In this document: positions 12,350 through 22,740 of the stretch, piece after piece
How positions within the stretch are numbered: position 1 is the first letter of the stretch
Layout: each line of letters begins with the position of its first letter
NCBI RefSeq assembly: GCF_030052815.1
Contig: NC_079496.1
Location: forward strand, 81,395,652-81,459,651
Direction of reading: 5' to 3'
Length of the DNA stretch: 64,000 nt
From: Hevea brasiliensis
Lineage: Eukaryota; Streptophyta; Magnoliopsida; Malpighiales; Euphorbiaceae
The notes under the pieces: model-generated
What the model saw: only the letters and a program-made list of their open reading frames with translations
Told to the model about the DNA's origin: nothing
The model's database searches: none
Translations under genes and position numbers: made by a program

Positions 12350-15300
12350 TGTCACACCCTACCCCTCTATAAGGCATAACATGATTCCGTAGTATACCTA
12401 ATGAATTACCAACTTCTTCTACTGATAACCCATTACATACACTACAAGGGATTTTAAAACTTTTCTTACTTCTTTTTATAGTGGTGAGCACTATTTACAG
12501 GTGTTAAAAAAAAATTTTAAACTGAAAGGAAACAGCTAATACATTTGAATTATTAGGAATTTCTGTAAAAATTTTAGCGGAGTGCCATCTATATTTTGAA
12601 TAAAACAGTTCTTCAGAAAATCGGTAAAAAGCACTTCAAATATATTTCTCAATCTCATCTCCAACAGTTAATCAACACATTATGTTTCTCAACTCAAATC
12701 CACAATAATTTTTCAATATTTCCAAAGGCTGAGATAAAAGAAATATAGTACAAATTTTACAAGCCAAAATAATTCACAATTTATTTTACAACTTCAATGT
12801 ACAATTTTAATTTACAACTACTCAAAACCAAAAACACTATACATATACAGTGAACATACATTACAATACAAAATGCAAAATACGGTATACTCAATATACA
12901 CGATGATCTCTCAGTATTGCTCTAGCAGCCTAGTCTGCTGCCTTGTCAGTTTGTCTACCTGCGACAGCAATGAAAAGCTATCGCTGAGCCATTGTCTCAG
13001 TGGTGCACAACATTAATCAAATACAACTTTAAATCATAATTCATAAGTCATATAAAGAGTGGATACTTAAATCATAGTTAAATTCAAAGACAATGAATTT
13101 CATAAAGAATTTAAACTCCATTTCACAATATCACAATAAATCTCAATAAATCAAAACATGGTTAAATTCAAAAGACAGTGAATGTCAATAAGAATTTAAA
13201 CTCCATTTCACAATCTCACAATACATATCAATAAATCACACACAGCTTAATCATGTTCCAAAGTTCAATTCATCCCAAAAGCCGATGGCTAATGAGGAAT
13301 TCAATTCGTCCCAAAAGCCGATGGCTAATGAGGAATAACATAGCTAGCTAGCAAAAATATGAGTACTCATTCTATTCGTCCTCAACAGGCGCACACCTCA
13401 ACACTTCAGCCAGAGAGAGAATTCAATTTGTCCCACTAGACAAGCTAGCGAGGAATTCAATCAATATACATGATAGCTGTGGTTTCAAACTATTTACAAT
13501 GTTGTTCAATCAATAAGTATCCATCAAATATCATTTAAACAATTTTTCACAGTTTCAAACCATTTACAATGCTTTTCAAGCAATAAGTATCCATTCAAAC
13601 ACATTTCTACAATTTAAAACAATAATATACAAATAGTCATAATTTATTTCAATTGAAAAATTCAAAAGAAATAACTGTTGTACACAAACCTCTGATAATT
13701 GTCTCTTGGCTTTGACTCAGTGTTTCCTTCCCCTTCCCTGAGTCTTTGCTAACTGAGAAACACAATTTGAAGTATTTCAGTACTCATTTAAACTGTCTCT
13801 AACGACAATGCTTAATAATTAATTCATTAAATTCTATTAATTCCTTAGTTAACCTAAGATGTCGACCCTCGATGCATTCTAGGTGAATTAGGTTTTAATG
13901 TTATCAATGTGTCACATTTATGGCCTTTTAGTGTTGGTACATGTTACCCAATTCATTTCTATGTATTGTGCATTTTATTGCAATTTGCCGGATTTCGGTA
14001 TACTAATTTGACCTAGCCGGATGACCTAGTTTTCTCGGTTTTTGGGTTTCAATCAAAACTACAAACTTGTAGATCTATGTCTTATTGTACGCGGGGAAAA
14101 ATTTCAGGTCATTTTGAGTTTACTAGACCAAGTTATGGTCATTTTACTATTGCTGGTCAAAATGCATCAAAATTGGTCACTTTAGGTCATTTTAGGTTCG
14201 GCCAGTTTTTGGACCCGAACTTGTGCAAGCTATTTGACTTGCTTATAATCATTTCTGGGCTTTGGTGTCTTCATAAGACTTGTAGATATATGTCTCAACT
14301 ATTCATGGTAAAAATTTCAGGTCAATTGGACCTGTTTTGAGTAAGTTATGGCCAAAACACTAACTACTGCCCAAATGGTCAATTTTCAGGCCTTAAATAC
14401 ACTAATCCGGATTTGGTCATTTTTCAAGTTACCTTCCAAGCAGAATTTTGGTAAGCTTCCTTCATGAAAGTTGGCACTTTTTGTGCCTAATTTCACCTCC
14501 AACATACCAATTGGAGCCACACACTTAAGGTTCTAGGCCAAAATGCACACTGCCCTATTGCAACACTCTTCATCACATACCAAATACACTTTTAACACTT
14601 ACCAAGTTACACATTCATGCTATTTCTGTTTTGTACCATAACATAAACACATTTTACAATACATTTTTGGTCATTTTGGCAGCTTATAACCACACTCAAT
14701 ATGCACCTTATAGTACAGAATTTACCAAGTCCAAATTACACACAATTCAATCACATAACCTAGCTCATTTACATGTCCAAACTCAAACCCTTATATACAT
14801 ACACAAGCTGCCATAACAAGTACCATAATTCAACAATAATATTCCATAAACCAAACCATGAAACAACATTTTTTTGGTTCATAATTCAAGCTGCCGATTC
14901 ATGCCTCTCTTTGAATTAATTTCCAAGCTTCCAAAATCAAGTATACATTCACACACATCTAATATACATCACCCAACTTATTCCTACACACATAAACACT
15001 TCATCAACACTTTAATCTACCATTTACATACAAGGATAAACTACCCTTAAGGAGTTTCCATGGCTGCCAAAAATATACATCTCCCTTCAAACATCAAACT
15101 TCAAAAATCTTTCTATAATTCAAATACCCATAACATCCACACAAACTTTAATGAAGCAAGCATCAAAAATACCTACTTACCACTTTGAAAACTCTTCAAA
15201 ACCTCTCCAAAACTTGATCTTCTTGTTGTCTATCTACTGCCCAAGGTGTATGGACAACTTTTAATGAAGGAAAGTGCAAGGAAAGAGGCTTGGATCAAGC

Positions 15301-16050
15301 TTGCATGAAGCTCCAAGGTGGACTGCAATGGTGGATTATTCTTCTTCCATTTTCGGCTGATCTTGAGAGGTGAGGAAGAAGATGAATCTGCTGTCCTAAA
15401 TGAAGAGTAAGTGGTCCACTTTAAGTGTGAGTGGAGCACTAAGTGAAAAATAATTGTTTGTTTATTCATAACTTTCCTTATTCCCACATTAAGCTCCTAA
15501 CTTTTACTATTTACATTAGGTACCACCAATTTAATTTTTCATGATATTTTCCAAGTGTAATGTCATTTATTTTTAATATAAATTTAGGTCAAAAGACAAC
15601 TCAGGGTGTCAAATGATCACAATGCCCCTGTTCGGGTTGCATTTCCAATTTTTCAGTAACACCGGATTTTGTCATTTTCTCGATTTCTCACTTTTCTTTG
15701 TACTAATTAATTAATCTTTCTTTGATATTTCTAATGATATTTATACTTCAATAGACATTTATTTAAGTCCTAAAAATATTTTCCAGAGTTCCCCGCGGTC
15801 CAAGGCTAGTCAACGGTCCATGCTGGTACTTCCCGGTGCGGTCACCCTTCGCTAGGGTTATAGGCTCGTTTAACTTGGTTACATTTCATTGCTATTATTT
15901 TTCCTTTGTTTTTCTTGTATTTTCTTTTCTTGTATTTCATTATTTTATGTCTCCTCACTTATATCTAAGTGTAGTTCTAGGCATCTTAGCTATCCGGACA
16001 ACACTGATCGCCAGAACAGTAGACGCACTACCAAACATAGGGGTATTATA
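12350..16050 (-). repeat. 5' LTR of element B (3701 bp)
   Basis: Inner end TGTCACACC beside the primer site; outer end TATTATA followed by the target duplication GATTC. Nearly the same length as the 3' LTR, with scattered substitutions and a few small indels between them, so the insertion is neither fresh nor very old. The RNA hairpin region lies at 12961-12984. It contains no gene of its own. Confidence 0.93.
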
Positions 16051-16055
16051 GATTC

Positions 16056-17926
16056 TGGCAGTTTTTATACCCAATTTTGTGCAAGCATTTTGACTTGCTT
16101 ATGGTCATTTTTGGGTTTTGTGATCTCTACAAAAGATGTAGCCCTATGTCTAAGTTTTCTAACCATATAAATTTTAGGTCATTTGGACTTGTTTTGAGTG
16201 CGTTATGGCCAAAATACTTACTGCTGTTCAAATGGTTAATTTTTAGGTTTGTAATGTCACCAATCCGGATTTGGTCAGTTTTTATGTCACTTTTTGGATA
16301 GAATTTAGATAGGCTTCCAACATGAAAGTTGGCACATTTTGTGCCTAGTTTCACCTCTATTTGGCCTCATACCAATTAGAGTCACACAATTCTATTTATA
16401 GCCTAAAACACATACTGCCCTTAACACATTTTTGAAGTATCAACCAATCACACATTCAACTAACTACACTTCACTTCCCAAACCTAATTCTGCATTTGTA
16501 TCATACCAGAACCATTCATCACTTTACATTATAGTCACTTTAGGCAGAATATAACCAATTTACAATGCACCAATTACACTTTCAATTCACAATATCCAAT
16601 TCTAAATAACATATACACATAACACTCCTAACCATTACATATAACTTCCATCATCAATTATACAAACTGCCCCTACATCATCACCACCAGAATTCATCAA
16701 TAAGTTTCATGATATCATACATAATTTCATGGGTTTAAAGGCTACCCAAAAATGGCAGTTTACTTAGGTATTGAATTTCCCTTACAAACCTTAATTTCAA
16801 TTGCTCAATTCACACATACACATAAAATACATTGGCTAAAACATCTTATGACATTAATCAACATGATTTCCCGTCAATTCCCAACAAATATATGTAAGAA
16901 TAATTCATTAACCATGAGATTCCATGGATGTCCAAAATTGAATATATCAATAACTCCTCAAAACTTTAAAATTCCTTCACCAAATCACCTATCTCAAACT
17001 AAACGTAAACTTTAACAAAGAAAGGATGAAGAAATGGTTACTTACCTCTTATGGACTTTCTCAAAACTCCACTAAATCTCTTCTTTCTTATTCCTAAAAT
17101 GTTGCCCAAGGTGTGTGTGCAAGCTTTAATGCAGAAAATTGTGTGGAAAGTGGCTTAAAGTGATGTGCATGGAGCTTGGTTGAGGTACGGTAATGGAGGT
17201 TTCCATGGAGGATGAATTCGGCTGAATATTGAGAGGTTGAAGATGATGGAATTTTCTGTCCCAAATGGCTTATAAAGGTGTCCCAAATTATGAGTTAGTG
17301 GAGCACTAACTTTGGTTTATGTTTAATTAATTTCTAAGTTCCATAATTTGCAAATTTGCCACTAAACTTTCACTATTTTTATTTCATTTCTAACTTTCAT
17401 TTTTCATAAGGTTTTCAAACTTTAATTTCATTTATTTTTCATGAAAATTTAGGTCAAAAGCCAACTTGAGATGTCAAATGATTAAAATGCCCCTCTTTGG
17501 ATTGCATTACGAATTTTTCGGTGCTATCGATTAACTTCTTAACCCGCTGATTTCTTTAATTTTCGTTTTTGTTTATATTTACTTAATAAATTTTCTTTGA
17601 TATTTTCAATTTCAATTACACCTCAATAAATTTTTATTTAAGTCTTAAAAATATTTTTCAAGGTTCCCCGCGGTCCAAGGCTAGTCAACGGTCCTCGCCG
17701 TAACTTTCCGGTGCGGTCACCCATCGCTACGGGTTTGGCTCATTTAACTTAGTCACATTTCATTGCTATTATTATTCCTTTGTTTTTCTTGTATTTTCCT
17801 CTATTGTATTTCATTATTTCATGTCTCCTCACTAACATTTAAGTGTAGTTCCAGGCATTCTAGCTATCCGAACAGACACTAGTCACCGGAACAGTAGAAC
17901 GCACTACCGAATATAGGGGTGTTACA
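16056..17926 (-). repeat. 5' LTR of element A, U3-side half
   Basis: Continues the A LTR after the B insertion; with 2099-3893 it gives about 3.67 kb, matching the B LTR length. It ends GGGTGTTACA at 17926. Bases 17640-17926 match the CG-rich end of other LTRs (TCCCCGCGGTCC block, then CACCGGAACAG). No gene seen; the 16752-17015 frame is not conserved in other copies. Confidence 0.9.
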
Positions 17927-19124
17927 CCAAATGGGGTGATTCAAAAAATGAAATGTAACTAGACACAATAAGAAACAACTCTGATGAAGAATATTTGGCC
18001 AAATTCTCACTGTAGAATGGCCTAATGGAACAGTGAACTCTAGCACCTAAAATTGAAATTTCTGATTTATTCTCCATTGGTTAGAAGTATGGATTGGCAA
18101 CTAATGCCAACACTTTTGCGAACCAAAATGTGGTAAATTTATGTGATTAGGACTCATGTAACTATTATACATTGGAAAGTCAATAATTTGACCTAAATAG
18201 TAAAATAAATAGTAACCTTACATGTAAAATATGAAAATTTAATTAATAACTTTGTAATGTGCCCTAGTACTCCTAGTAAGATTGGTTTGGATAGATTGGC
18301 ATGCCAATAGAGTTCAGTTAGCAGTACTGCACATGGCATTATGCCATTCTATGATTTTATGGTTTTTAGCCATTCTGATATTATGGTGATACTTGGCCTT
18401 GTGCCTAATAATTATTACAGCTTATTAGCTATTCTATTGCACACCGGGAGATACATATGTGATCGATGGTGTGATGCCCGAGGTACTTAGTACCCAGTGC
18501 CAGTTTGCCCGTTTATCCAGTCCAATCATCCAGTATAGGTTACTTGGGCAACAAAAAAAAATGAAAGTTGATAAATTTAATGAAATAATGGATATACCAA
18601 GTACCAAAGAAATAAGACTATAAATAATTACTAAAAATTTGTCTGCATGAGACATCATTATATACACTGTATATTTATTTTCTTTAGTTCTTTTTATTTT
18701 ATTGTTGGCACCACTAAGCATTATTGCTTAGCTCGTTGCTTTTTGCCACGCGTAGGTTCTGGAGAGACTAACAGAGAGCCCAGTAAACCACAGACTAGGT
18801 GAGGCCATCCACAGTTCTGCATAGTATCCGTGTCACCTTATAGACTTTCGTGCATTGGTAGGACACTAAGTCCCATTTTGGTATTTTGTAATTAAACTTT
18901 TATTTTCTCATGTATAATTGAGACTCATGTAATATATTTTGGTATTAATGTTAATATTTGTAGTTTGTGTTTATAAATGAAAATTGAGTATTTATTTATG
19001 ATTTGTACATGATTATCATGTGAAATGAATGAATGACAAATAGAAGAATATTTTAGAAATATTGAGATTTTGCTGATATAATGGAGTTTGAGAATGATTG
19101 ATAATGTATAGGAAGTGTTTTTCA
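17927..19124 (+). repeat. 5' LTR of element C, internal remnant
   Basis: Aligns with 25975-27172 of the 3' LTR of C, with few differences. The match stops abruptly at about 19124 in TTTTTCA; the 3' LTR goes on 250 bp to GGTGTCACA, but here the sequence jumps to the pre-gag leader. The deletion therefore removed the LTR end and primer site. No genes inside. Confidence 0.85.
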
Positions 19125-19219
19125 CAGGTTCTAGATCGAGTCCATACCATGCATTACATTTATAAGAGTCGAGGTGACACTAATGTAGATCTGTTTGGTT
19201 TTCTTATTTTGATTAGGAT
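19125..19219 (+). other. gag leader of element C after a primer-site deletion
   Basis: Resembles the leader of E at 46605-46728 (GAGTC then AAGGTGACACTAATG-like, GCAGATCT-like). The upstream primer site found at 46593 in E is absent. Confidence 0.6.
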
Positions 19220-20630
19220 ATGGACCCCACGTCTCAGAGGGCAGTTGAGGAGGAAGTGGAGAGTCATGCTCCACCTCCAGCAGCTGAAACTGGGGGTAGG
19301 GGAGAACTTACTCCACCAGTTCCAGCAGAGCCTGCACAGCCTCCACAAGCCATGTTCCAGCAAATGGCCGAGTTTTACAGACAAATGGCAGGGGTAATGC
19401 CACCACCACCACCACCTCCACAGCAAAAATCTTATTTGGAGAAACTCAGGAAATTTTGGAGCAGTGCATTTTTTTGGCAAGAGAGAAGATGATTCTGTTG
19501 CAGCTGAGAACTGGTTGAACATAACAGGAAGAGTTTTAAAACAACTCCACTGAACCCCAGAGCAAAACTTAGAAGCTGCTGTATCTCTATTGCAAGATGA
19601 TGCATATCAATGGTGGTATACAGTGTCCAGTGAAGTGCAGCCAGAACAAATAACCTGGGACTTCTTCCTCTCAGAGTTCAGAAAGAAGTATGTGAGTAGT
19701 GTATATCTGGAAGAGAGAAGAAGAGAATTTATTAACCTGAGGCAGAGACAGTTGACAGTGGCAGAGTATGAAAAAGAATTTGTTAGACTAAGCTGTTATG
19801 GAAGGGAGATAGTCCCTAATGAGGCCGAGAGGTGTAAAAGATTTGAAGAGAGGCTAAATGACAACATAAAGATTGTCACACCCCGGCTTAGTGGGCCCCA
19901 GCTCAAGCCCCTCTATGGGTGGCCATCTTGCCGGCGTACCCCTCTAGAGGCCGGCGATGCAACTCAAATCGATCTTGTCGCCTCTTACCAATTGGTGCTG
20001 ACTCAATTGGTAGAAAGCAGCTCGCCCGTGGTGATATGGGTTCGAATCCTAGCTCTGCAGGCGAAGGGATTGAACTCCACCAAAGCGGACGATGCAGATT
20101 TGAGTTGCATCGCCGCCTCTGAGGCACGACAAGATGGCCACCCATAGAGGGGCTTGAGCTGGGGCCCACTAAGCCGGGGTGTGACAAAGATAATGATCAC
20201 TACCTTGGAAATTACAAACTTCACCAAGTTAGTCAAAGCTGCAATAAAAGTTGAGAAAGTCAGAATAAGTGAGCAGACCAGAAGAGAGAGACAGCAGAAG
20301 AGGGGTCCAGGTCAGTCTAGCTCATCTCCTATACCAAGAAAGAAGTTTAGAGGTCCACCTGCTCAGAGTTCAGGTTAGCCTCAAGGTCAGGGTCAGTCCT
20401 AGGGGCCCAAACCACAGTTTACACCTAGGAGAGGCCAGTCCACACCATCAGTGGGCAACTCTCTAGGGATGGTGTTCAAGGGACCAGCCCCAGCATTTTC
20501 TGCTTGTCCATATTGCCTGAAGTGGCATAAGGGGGAGTGTTGGAGAGTGACAGGTGCCTGCCTAAGGTGCGGGTCGACAGAGCATCAGTTAAGGAACTAT
20601 CCACGCAGAACTGCTATGGCTACTCAAGCA
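19220..20630 (+). pseudogene. gag: gag of element C, interrupted by a 313-bp foldback insertion
   Basis: The start ATG at 19220 gives MDPTSQRAVEEEVE, similar to the E gag start MDSESQRAVEEEVV. A Pro-rich stretch precedes a frameshift near 19470. The capsid region is open in 19590-19873: LLQDDAYQWWYTV, FFLSEFRKKYVSSVYLEER, LTVAEYEKEFVRLS, ERCKRFEERLND. A foldback element then interrupts the frame at 19874-20186; after it the frame resumes as ITTLEITNFTKLVKAAIKVE. The zinc region at about 20500-20610 has CPYCLKWHKGEC and CLRCGSTEHQLRNY, where the last Cys of the knuckle is Tyr. Gag runs on toward protease in the frame that starts at 20451. Confidence 0.85.
19874..20186. mobile_element. 313-bp foldback element with tRNA-like core, inserted in gag of C
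   Basis: Begins TGTCACACCCCGG and ends CCGGGGTGTGACA, flanked by a perfect 5-bp direct repeat AAGAT (19869-19873 and 20187-20191). The first 57 bp (19874-19930) and the last 57 bp (20130-20186) are perfect inverted repeats; pairing continues imperfectly to 19970 and 20097. The core holds Pol III-like signals: a box A-like TGACTCAATTGG at 19999-20010 and box B GGTTCGAATCC at 20039-20049, 28 bp apart. Removing it and one AAGAT restores the gag frame. TG..CA ends and a 5-bp duplication suggest retroviral-type integration; the long inverted repeat is unlike an ordinary LTR. No protein is encoded. Confidence 0.85.
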
Positions 20631-21480
20631 CAAGTAGATAGACCTACCCCTGCACCTCAAAGGGATAGGAAGTCTAGTAAATTTGAGGCAGTTGGTCCAT
20701 CACAGAGACCTGCATCTGAGCCAGCTGAGAGGCCAGAGGTCAGAGCACCTGCCAGAGCTTATGCCATGAGAGGTCAGGAGGAGCAAGATGCCCCAGACGT
20801 CACCAGGGGTACGTTCTTCCTCTACAACACATCTGTGCATGCATTAGTGGATCCAGGATCCACTCATTCATACATATGCATCAATCTAACCGTAGAAAGG
20901 GGGATACTAGTAGGAAAGAGTAACCAAGACATTCTGGTCACTAATCCATTGGGCCACAGTGTGGTGGTGAACAAGGTGTATAAAGGTTGCCTGTTAAGGA
21001 TTCAGGGGTATGAATTCTTAGCAGACCAGATTGAATTGCCTTTCCATGAGTTTGACGTGATTTTGGGAATGGACTGGTTGTCACGTCATCAGGCAATGGT
21101 TGATTGTAAATTGAAGAGAATTTTCTTAAAAACTTCTGAAGATAATGAGATGACAGTTGTGGGGGAAAGGACAGATTTCTTATCCAATATCATTTCAGCC
21201 ACAGTTGTAAGAAAACTGATGAGAAAAGGCTGTGAAGCCTACCTAGCACATATGGTGGATACTAGGCAGGCTAAGCCAGATCTGTGTGACATACCCACAG
21301 TAAGAGACTTCCCAGATGTGTTCCCTGAAGAATTGCCTGGTTTACCACCAGAAAGGAAAGTCGAATTTGCTATTGAAGTACTGTCGGGTACAGCACCAAT
21401 CTCTATTACTCCTTATAGGATGGCACTTATTGAGTTAAAGGAGTTGAAAATCCAGTTGCTACGCCCCAGTGTGTCACCAT
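20631..21480 (+). pseudogene. pol: Protease and RT start of element C
   Basis: Part of the open frame 20451-21482. The retropepsin active site LVDPGSTHSYI is at about residue 132 (nucleotides near 20845), followed by VILGMDWLSRHQAMVDC near 21060. Then come the linker ([36 protein letters not shown]) and the first RT block (ITPYRMALIELKELK). The frame ends where the conserved SPWG tryptophan codon has become TAG at 21480. Relative to F, some residues between ELKELK and RPSVSP are missing. Confidence 0.88.
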
Positions 21481-22240
21481 AGGGAGCTCCAATGCTATTT
21501 GTAAAGAAGAAGGATGGGACTTTGAGGTTATGCATCGATTACCGGCAGTTGAATAAAGTGACTGTGAAGAACAAGTATCCATTGCCTAGAATTGATGATC
21601 TGTTTGATCAGTTGAAGGGAGCAGGAGTATTTTCTAAAACTGATCTCAGGTCAAGGTAATATCAGTTGAGGGTGAAGGATGCAGATGTCCCAAAGACTGC
21701 ATTCAGTACCCGATATGGGCATTATGAGTTCCTGATGATGCCCTTTGGCCTAACAAATGCACCAGCAGCATTCATGGACCTTATGAACCGTATCTTCCAT
21801 CCATACCTAGATCGGTTCATAGTGGTCTTTATTGATGATATTTTGGTGTATTCCAAGACCAGGGAAGAACATGATGAGCATTTGAGGATTGTTCTGCAAA
21901 CCCTGAGAGAAAAGAAGCTGTATGCTAAGTTTTCCAAGTGTGATTTCTAGTCGAGTGAGATTGCACTCCTTGGACACATAGTGTCAACTGATGGGATTAG
22001 GGTGGATCCCAAGAAGATAGAAGCAGTGATGGAATGGAAGCCTCCCAGAAATACAACTGAAGTTAGAAGTTTCTTGGGGCTAGCTGGGTATTACCAAAGA
22101 TTTGTGAAGGGATTTTCTTTAATAGCTGCTCCAATGACCAAGTTGTTACACAAGAATGTCAGATTTGACTGGAATGACAAGTGTCAGGCCAGTTTTGATA
22201 AGTTGAAGGCTATGTTGATAGAGGCACCAGTGTTAACATA
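21481..22240 (+). pseudogene. pol: Reverse transcriptase of element C
   Basis: RT blocks are in order: [34 protein letters not shown], then a stop at about 21657 replacing a Tyr of the GYYQL box. The frame reopens at 21666-21950 with [18 protein letters not shown] and the catalytic FIDDILVYS (about 21826-21852). A TAG at 21948 replaces a conserved Trp. A further frame, 21981-22241, carries [15 protein letters not shown] and ends at TAG. Most stops are one transition away from the family residue, as expected from cytosine deamination. Confidence 0.88.
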
Positions 22241-22740
22241 GCCAGTGTCAGGAAAGGACTTTGTGGTCTACAATGATGCCTCACATAATGGGTTAGGGTG
22301 TGTATTGATGCAAGAGGGTAAGGTGGTTGCCTATGCTTCCAAGCAGCTGAGGCCACATGAATAAAACTACCTTATCCATGATCTAGAACTTATAGCAATT
22401 ATTTTCGCACTGAAGATATGGAGGCACTACTTGTATGGGGAAAAGTGTTATATTTACACAGACCACAAAAGTCTGAAATACTTGCTAACCCAGAAGCAGC
22501 TCAATCTTAGACAGAGGTGATGGATTGAGTTCCTGAAGGACTATGATTGTGTGATTGACTACCATCCTGGGAAGGAAAATGTAGTTGTTAATGCTTTGAG
22601 CAGAAAATCCATCACAACTTTGAGATCATTAGATGCCCGTCTGTCCTTGGCTCGAGATGGAGCTATTTTGGCTGAGTTGCAAGTGAGGCCAAACCTACTA
22701 CAGTAGATTTTAGATGGGCAGAAGGTAGATGAGAAGTTAA
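22241..22740 (+). pseudogene. RNase H of element C
   Basis: The domain is read through stops: [18 protein letters not shown] (the first catalytic Asp context reads YNDAS where F has YSDAS), then [20 protein letters not shown] and [13 protein letters not shown], then the linker DYHPGKENVVVNALS. In-frame stops occur at about 22363 and 22518 and in the linker near 22705. Not functional. Confidence 0.8.

Larger units (their letters stand above)
3894..16050 (-). mobile_element. Element B: complete Tekay-type chromovirus copy, minus strand, 12.2 kb
   Basis: Two LTRs (3894-7603 and 12350-16050), polypurine tract at 7604-7630, tRNA-iMet primer site at 12330-12341 and a decayed gag-pol between them in the standard gag-PR-RT-RH-IN-chromodomain order. 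It sits in the LTR of A with a perfect 5-bp duplication GATTC at 3889-3893 and 16051-16055. Both outermost LTR ends have lost the TG/CA dinucleotide (TA on both sides) while the inner ends keep it. All reading frames are broken, so it is not autonomous. Confidence 0.95.
1..17926 (-). mobile_element. Element A: Tekay-type LTR retrotransposon, minus strand, 3' part outside window, interrupted by element B
   Basis: Read on the minus strand, A has a 5' LTR at its right end (2099-3893 joined to 16056-17926), a primer site at 2079-2090 and a decayed gag-protease segment down to about 545. Its 3' LTR lies left of the window. Its own LTR is split by element B. At 17927 the sequence passes straight into the LTR of C at CCAAA, the expected right copy of a 5-bp target duplication; the left copy is not visible. 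No reverse transcriptase or integrase is seen where it should follow the protease (540-1), so A looks non-autonomous. Confidence 0.85.

Noticed and set aside
19160..19522. Tryptophan-rich open frame on the minus strand
   Set aside because: Antisense of the proline-rich part of gag of C.
19990..20062. Functional tRNA gene in the foldback element
   Set aside because: Box A-like and box B are present and a T-arm can be drawn, but the D-stem does not pair and no acceptor stem is visible; kept only as tRNA-like.
19874..20186. Cassandra-type TRIM with 5S rRNA
   Set aside because: No 5S rRNA internal control sequence recognised; the Pol III boxes are of tRNA type.
19903..20236. Several overlapping frames on both strands
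   Set aside because: Produced by the inverted arms of the foldback element; no protein similarity recognised.
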